NCBI GenBank assembly: GCA_037444625.1 | Contig: JBBIMA010000021.1 | Location: 1-64,000, forward strand | DNA: 64,000 nucleotides | Direction of reading: 5' to 3' | Origin: DTHT01 sp037444625 | GTDB lineage: Bacteria; Acidobacteriota; Terriglobia; Bryobacterales; Bryobacteraceae | Part shown: piece by piece, positions 59,264 to 64,000 of the stretch | Numbering within the stretch: position 1 is the first letter of the stretch | Layout of the letters: each line of letters begins with the position of its first letter | Notes under the pieces: model-generated | Seen by the model: only the letters and a program-made list of their open reading frames with translations | What the model was told of the DNA's origin: nothing | Database searches by the model: none | Translations under genes and position numbers: made by a program

Positions 59264-62200
59264 ATGTGTGAAGTTTCGACAGTGAAATCGAGAAACGTAG
59301 CCCAAGGTCACTCGGTGGGGCAAGCGCCCTTAGCGGCCTCCCTGATCGCGATAGCTCTTGTCTACTTGACGGCAAGCGCCCAGGATGGCCCGTGGAATCA
59401 CCGCGTGCTGCTGGCCGTCTCGGACGACGGGCTGAGCTGGGTTGTCCGGCCGCAGATCCTCGCTGAGCGAGCCTCGGTGCCGGAGCTCTTTCTCGACCCC
59501 GACGGACGGCCCACGATGCTGTTCGTGGACGCCGGCGGCGCGCGGGAAGGAATCGGCGCGATGCAGCAGGATCCCGGCGGCTCCTGGAGGCGCGTCCCGA
59601 CGAACCTGCCCGGCGTAGACCCGAACGTCGTCCGCCTGGCGGACGGTACTTACCGGGCCTACGTCAAATCGGGGCGGGACGGGGCCGTGGCGGCCTATGC
59701 CTCCAGCGACGGACTGAGCTGGCGGCCGCTCGGCGAAGTGTTCCGCGACGCGCGTTACCGCAACGCCACGGACCCCGATGTATTCGAGACGCCCGAGGAG
59801 TGGGTGATGCTGGTCTCGCTCGGGCCGAAGCTGCTGCGGTGCACCTCGAAGGACGGGTTGAGCTTCACCACCGACGGTACGGTGCTGGAACTGGGCGGCT
59901 CGGTGTCCGATACGGTGAAGGTCCCGGGCGGCTGGCGCACGTTCTTCCATGTGAACGCCGACCCGCGCACGGGCGCACGCATGCGCATCCGCTCCGCTTT
60001 CACGGCCGACGGCCGAACCTGGCGGCCGGAGGACGGCGACCGTGTCGCAGCGCCTCCGACAGGGCCCGCCTCGCTCGGTGTGGCCGACCCGGCGCCCGTG
60101 CAACTCCCGGACGGCACTTGGCTGATGGCCATCAAGTCTTTCATCGCGCCGGCCGGCCCCGCTCCTGCCCAGCCGGCGCAGCCGGCCGGCATCGAAACCC
60201 ATCAGGTGATGAGCGCTTCCAGCCCCGACGGGCTGACTTGGACTCGTGACGAGGGCATACGCCTGGCGCGCGCCTCGGTGCCGTGCGCCATCAACGACGG
60301 CGACCGGCGCGTGCTGCTCTACTTTGTACAACCCCCCGAGCAGCCCGGCCGGCCGGAGACCGTGGCCTGTGCGGTCTCGACCGATGGCCTGAGATTCCAA
60401 CCGGAGCCGGCGTTTCGGATCGAAGGCCTAAGCACTCTGAAGGCGGTGGACCCCTCCATCGTGAAAGATGAGGCCGGCCGCTTCCGGCTCTACTACCTGG
60501 CCTCCAACCACCCGGGCGACCCCGCGGGAGGACCCAATCCGCACGCCATTCACCTGGCCCTCTCCGACGATGGAATCCGCTTCCGCGAAACCGGCCCCGT
60601 TTTCGAGCATCCCGATCTGGTGGACCCGGACGTTTTCCGCCTCGCGGATCAGTGGCTGATGTATGTGTTCGCACGCGACGCCACTATCATCGCCCGGTCC
60701 GCCGACGGTCTGCGGTTTACATATGAGGGAGTGTTGTCGCTTCCGGGCTGGGGCACCACCGCTCCAGTGACTCTTCCCGACGGCCGCCTGCGCCTCTACG
60801 CCTTCGACCAGCGCACGCCGGCCGGTAACGCAATTCGCAGTTTTCTCTCCGCAGACGGCATCCACTGGACGGCCGAGCCGGGCGAACGGCTCAGAGCCGA
60901 CCCCGGTGAGCAGATCACTGATCCGTTCCTGATCCCCTGGCGCGGCGGCTACAAGATGTATTTCAAGTCCGTTGCTGTTACGCCCCGGCCTGCTCCAGGG
61001 ACGTTCGTCACCGGCCAGCCGGCCGACATCGTGCTGGATCTGACCCGGCTGTCCCCGCCCTCGCCCGATCCGGGCGCAATGCGCTTCGGTTGGCCCTGGG
61101 GAGTGTGGACCGATGGTCGGCGGTTCGCCGCAGTGGCCACGCATGGCGCGGCCGTGCTCATCTGGAACTCGATCCCCTCGCGCGATGATCAGCCGCCCGA
61201 CCTGGTGCTGCGTCCCCGCGCAGCGGGCACGCCGCGCAACATAACCAGCGACGGGGAGAGCTTCTTCGCCCTCAGCGACCACAACAACGGAGAAGCGAGC
61301 CGGCCGGGCACCATGGTGTGGCTCGACTTTCCCTCCCGCCCCGACCAGCCCCCCGCTTTCACCTGGCCCCAGTTGCTCAAAGGCTCGTTTACCGGCGACG
61401 GCAAGCTCGTGCTGGCCGGCACTCAATCCGTCTCGATATGGAACCGCAAGCCGCTCGACGCGCAGACGCTCCCGGATCTCCTGCTGCGGCCGCGCACCTA
61501 CCGCAACGGCGACGGCCCCGACGCGGTCGTCGCGCAAGGGCGGCTGTATGTGTCGAACTACAACGGCAACAACGTGCTGGTGTGGAACTCACTACCGGAG
61601 CGTGAGAATCAGCCGCCCGATTTCGCTCTCGGCGGCGACCATCCCGAGCAGGACACCTGGGCCGAGAATTTCTTCATCCACAATCCCGCGGTGGCGACCG
61701 ACGGCAAGAGCCTGTTTGCCTCCTCGGACTTCGACCGCAAGCTCTTCGTCTGGCGCACCTTGCCCGTCGAGAGCGGCCTCCCGCCCGATGTCGTTATCCA
61801 TTTGCCGGAAGGACCCTGGGACAACGCCGTGCACGGCGCCAGGCTCGCACTGGCGGGCCGCCGCACGGTCTATCTCTGGCACACGCTGCCACTGAACGGG
61901 GAGCCGCCTGACCTGATACTCACAGGCCGCATCGGGGATGTGGAGCTGAGGGAGCTTACCGGCGTGGCCATGGATGCAAGGCACTTCTATCTGGCTGACC
62001 GGCAGGCCGACCGCATCTACGTGTGGGAGGGCGTTCCCGGGCCGGAGAGCCGGCCGAAGCTCGCCCTCGAGATGAAGGGACCAGGCCGCATCTCCAGCGA
62101 CGGGGACTATCTGGCCGCCGCCCCGTTCGAGGGTCATGAGGTGCTGCTGTGGCGGGTGGACAGCCTGGGCCGCGACAATCAGCCCTTCCCCATCGGCGGG

Positions 62201-62482
62201 CGCGGACTGTTCAACCTTCCTGGCCACGCGCTGGCCGCCAATGGCCGGTTGTTCGTGGCCGATCGCGGCAACAACCGCGTGCAGGTGTGGAACCGCCTTC
62301 AAGATGCGATCGAAGGCAAGCCGGCCGACGCCTTGCTGGGCGCGGCCGATGCCGACGACACCCGCCCCGGACTGGGCCGCAACAAGCTCTTCATGCCCGG
62401 TTCACTGGCTTACGACGGCCGCAACCTCTGGGTGGGCGAATTCAAGTTCTCCACGCGCATCCTGCGGTTCAGCCCTCGCTAG
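59264..62482 (+). CDS. Secreted double beta-propeller protein
   Basis: 1072 residues. Signal sequence (APLAASLIAIALVYLTASAQ, residues about 21-40; the start could instead be GTG 59281). First half (about 45-580): about nine S-x-D-G-x-x-[WF] blades (SDDGLSW, SSDGLSW, SKDGLSF, TADGRTW, SPDGLTW, STDGLRF, SDDGIRF, SADGLRF, SADGIHW), like GH43/sialidase-type propellers. Second half (about 590-1072): about eight copies of a [VIL]-x-[VIL]-W-x3-P...PP-D-x2-L repeat (VLIWNSIP, VLVWNSLP, LFVWRTLP, VYLWHTLP) ending with NHL-like VADRGNNRVQVWNRL. No catalytic residues assigned. Probably binds or cleaves a polysaccharide. Confidence 0.7.
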   Translation: MCEVSTVKSRNVAQGHSVGQAPLAASLIAIALVYLTASAQDGPWNHRVLLAVSDDGLSWVVRPQILAERASVPELFLDPDGRPTMLFVDAGGAREGIGAMQQDPGGSWRRVPTNLPGVDPNVVRLADGTYRAYVKSGRDGAVAAYASSDGLSWRPLGEVFRDARYRNATDPDVFETPEEWVMLVSLGPKLLRCTSKDGLSFTTDGTVLELGGSVSDTVKVPGGWRTFFHVNADPRTGARMRIRSAFTADGRTWRPEDGDRVAAPPTGPASLGVADPAPVQLPDGTWLMAIKSFIAPAGPAPAQPAQPAGIETHQVMSASSPDGLTWTRDEGIRLARASVPCAINDGDRRVLLYFVQPPEQPGRPETVACAVSTDGLRFQPEPAFRIEGLSTLKAVDPSIVKDEAGRFRLYYLASNHPGDPAGGPNPHAIHLALSDDGIRFRETGPVFEHPDLVDPDVFRLADQWLMYVFARDATIIARSADGLRFTYEGVLSLPGWGTTAPVTLPDGRLRLYAFDQRTPAGNAIRSFLSADGIHWTAEPGERLRADPGEQITDPFLIPWRGGYKMYFKSVAVTPRPAPGTFVTGQPADIVLDLTRLSPPSPDPGAMRFGWPWGVWTDGRRFAAVATHGAAVLIWNSIPSRDDQPPDLVLRPRAAGTPRNITSDGESFFALSDHNNGEASRPGTMVWLDFPSRPDQPPAFTWPQLLKGSFTGDGKLVLAGTQSVSIWNRKPLDAQTLPDLLLRPRTYRNGDGPDAVVAQGRLYVSNYNGNNVLVWNSLPERENQPPDFALGGDHPEQDTWAENFFIHNPAVATDGKSLFASSDFDRKLFVWRTLPVESGLPPDVVIHLPEGPWDNAVHGARLALAGRRTVYLWHTLPLNGEPPDLILTGRIGDVELRELTGVAMDARHFYLADRQADRIYVWEGVPGPESRPKLALEMKGPGRISSDGDYLAAAPFEGHEVLLWRVDSLGRDNQPFPIGGRGLFNLPGHALAANGRLFVADRGNNRVQVWNRLQDAIEGKPADALLGAADADDTRPGLGRNKLFMPGSLAYDGRNLWVGEFKFSTRILRFSPR

Positions 62483-62504
62483 CCCCAGGGGAGCCCGGCC
62501 GACT

Positions 62505-64000
62505 TCAAAAGCGCAGGCGCGCCGCGAGCTGGAACCGTCGCGCGCTGGTGCCGTCGGGGAACATGCTGGTCGTGTAGGGCTTGCCGAAATCGCTCCGCTG
62601 GGTCAGGACGATCGGTGTGGAGACCGGCATGGTCGCCGGCGTCGAAGGCGCGGTGAACAGGGTGCTGTTCACTCCATAGTAGTTCGGATGGTTGATCAGG
62701 TTGAACGCTTCGCCCAGCAGCTCGAATGAGAAGCGTTCGCTCACCTGGAACCGGCGCGCCGCGCGCACGTCAATCGTATATCTCCACGTGGCGTAAAAGC
62801 AATTGCGCTTGTAGCCCGGCGCCACGCTCAACCCGCCTTGGCCGTACAGCCCCCCGCCCAACCCCTGCCACTGCGCCCCGTCCGGCGTCTGGAACCGGAT
62901 CGTCCCCAGCGATATGCCCGGCGAATAGGGACGCCCCGATTCGATCGCCACGATGCTGCTGAACCGATACCCCCGCACCAGCTTGTTCAGCACCGCATTC
63001 TCGCTCTTCCAGGCCGGCTCCCACACCTCGTTCACCACCAGCCGGTGACGCTGGTCGGTCCCGGCCGGCGCGCGATTCGCGTCCAGGTTGTATTGATCCA
63101 GGACATTGCTCCCGCTGTAACCGTTTTCCGCTCCCCCGCCGTACCCGCTTCCGGTCCCCGACAGGTTCTCCGCTTTGGCCAGCGTGTAAGCCGCGTTCAG
63201 CGCGAAGCCGTGATGGAACCGCCGCTTCAGTTCCACCAGCAGGCCCTGGTACCAGTTCTTGCCCAGCGAGCTGATCTCCCGAATGGCCCCGTAGTTCGGG
63301 TTCGGGCGCACCCCGTTGTTGTTCGGCAGGTTGACTCCCGCCGCGGTCCGCGTCATCCCCGCCGAGTAGGGCGTCTGGAACGTCCGGCCGTCCGGCAGGC
63401 GCCACGTCAATGTGAAGTTCGGCGGAATCATGTTGGTGTCGAAATTGATCTGTAAGCGGTCTCCGTAAGTGCGCACGTAACTCACCGAGGCGACCATCCC
63501 CAGCGGCAGTTGCCGTTGGAAGCCGATGTTGATCTGCTGGACCCGCGGGCGCCGGAAGTCCGATGCCAGGCGATAGCTCGCCGGCGTGGCGCCGATGCCC
63601 GAGGTGGGCATGCTCGAGAAAGTGCTGGGAAACCTGGGCGCACCCAGGGTAGTCGGCGTGAAGCTCAGCGACACCGTGTTCTTGCTCGGATCGCTGAGCC
63701 CCGTGTAGCGGATGACATTCTCGATCATGGAGTTCCCCGAGCGGGCGAAGATCATGCCGTAACCGCCTCGCACCACTGTCTTGCCGTTGCCCGACAGATC
63801 CCAGGCGATCCCCGCGCGCGGGCCCACGTTGCCCGTGTCGGCGTTGATCTTGAGCGACTGCGGAATGGCCGGGTTGGGGAACTGCGGCTCCGGCCATTTC
63901 TGGTAGTCCCACCGCACCCCGTAATTCGCCGTGATGTTTCGCCGCAGCTTCCACGAGTCCTGCGCAAACGCAGCGTAGTCGAACACCCCGTAAGAGAAAG
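62505..64000 (-). CDS. Oar-like TonB-dependent receptor 4 (partial, N-terminus beyond right edge)
   Basis: C-terminal barrel part of about 497 residues, open to the window edge. It reads FDYAAFAQDSWKLRRNITANYGVRW (parts AFAQDSWKLRRNITANYG), GPRAGIAWDLSGNGKTVVRGGYG, DFRRPRVQQINIGFQRQLP and ends FQLAARLRF with C-terminal Phe, like receptor 3. The plug and regulatory-like domains lie outside. Convergent with the double-propeller gene at a 22-base gap. Confidence 0.88.
   Translation of the reverse strand, partial: FSYGVFDYAAFAQDSWKLRRNITANYGVRWDYQKWPEPQFPNPAIPQSLKINADTGNVGPRAGIAWDLSGNGKTVVRGGYGMIFARSGNSMIENVIRYTGLSDPSKNTVSLSFTPTTLGAPRFPSTFSSMPTSGIGATPASYRLASDFRRPRVQQINIGFQRQLPLGMVASVSYVRTYGDRLQINFDTNMIPPNFTLTWRLPDGRTFQTPYSAGMTRTAAGVNLPNNNGVRPNPNYGAIREISSLGKNWYQGLLVELKRRFHHGFALNAAYTLAKAENLSGTGSGYGGGAENGYSGSNVLDQYNLDANRAPAGTDQRHRLVVNEVWEPAWKSENAVLNKLVRGYRFSSIVAIESGRPYSPGISLGTIRFQTPDGAQWQGLGGGLYGQGGLSVAPGYKRNCFYATWRYTIDVRAARRFQVSERFSFELLGEAFNLINHPNYYGVNSTLFTAPSTPATMPVSTPIVLTQRSDFGKPYTTSMFPDGTSARRFQLAARLRF

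Overview
The window is GC-rich (coding is dense on both strands, with strong G/C at third positions). It looks like the chromosome of an acidobacterium of the Solibacter/Bryobacter type. This is an inference from gene content: four very large Oar-like TonB-dependent receptors with an N-terminal carboxypeptidase-regulatory domain, Tat-exported sulfatase and Gfo/Idh proteins, an alternative complex III operon joined to a caa3 oxidase, a DUF1844/PhnP-like/ribF block and many secreted beta-propeller and glycosidase proteins. A run of ten N at 54539-54548 shows that this is a draft or metagenome-derived scaffold. No gene-free stretch exceeds about 165 bases. No CRISPR array or complete mobile element was seen; only a transposase remnant lies at the left edge.

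Layout. 1-120: 5'-truncated IS1380-type transposase piece. 185-4599 (+): exported metallo-hydrolase-fold protein, heparan-sulfamidase-like sulfatase, small membrane protein, selD and pyrF. selD is read here as a selenoprotein gene: an in-frame UGA at 2927-2929 sits where the catalytic Cys/Sec of SelD belongs and is followed at once by a SECIS-like hairpin. 16485-4545 (-): a 12-kb, tightly overlapped respiratory operon, ActABCDE-ActF-unknown membrane protein-SCO-CoxII(c)-CoxI-CoxIII-CoxIV, which would pass electrons from menaquinol through alternative complex III to an A2-type caa3 oxidase. 16648-23329 (+): secreted proteins (glycoside hydrolase-like, DUF3108, SGNH hydrolase, an acidobacterial secreted protein, a BNR_4 propeller). 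24190-23375 (-): exported RraA-like protein. 26865-24238 (-): hybrid histidine kinase. 27036-26950 (-): tRNA-Leu(UAG). 27904-27056 (-): short PaaK-like protein. 29387-27974 (-): a NarL-type two-component pair. 31259-29458 (-): split transketolase. 34408-31313 (-): DUF1844, PhnP-like MBL hydrolase, RibF and a TGS-domain GTPase. 34512-35315 (+): MazG, convergent with an Asp/Glu racemase-like gene.

36.2-64 kb is an accessory, carbohydrate-oriented region. It holds four Oar-like receptors, an exported RidA-like protein, a PilZ protein, a Tat-exported Gfo/Idh oxidoreductase, and a probable catabolic set: receptor, WbsX/GH99-like hydrolase, fucose/arabinose isomerase-like protein and MFS transporter on the minus strand. 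Above this set sits a chimeric regulator (IclR-type HTH plus sugar-binding-protein domain, broken by the N gap). Divergent from the regulator are a GH106-type alpha-L-rhamnosidase, an unknown secreted protein, a double-propeller protein and a final receptor cut by the right edge. Together they suggest outer-membrane import, extracellular or periplasmic cleavage, inner-membrane uptake and isomerisation of a deoxy-sugar or pentose-containing glycan; the substrate is inferred only from family membership.

Two promoter styles recur. Several single genes have a -10-like hexamer only 6-8 bases before the start codon (probable leaderless or near-leaderless mRNAs). Three accessory genes share a TTGACC-17-TA(T/G)A(A/G)(T/A)-type promoter.
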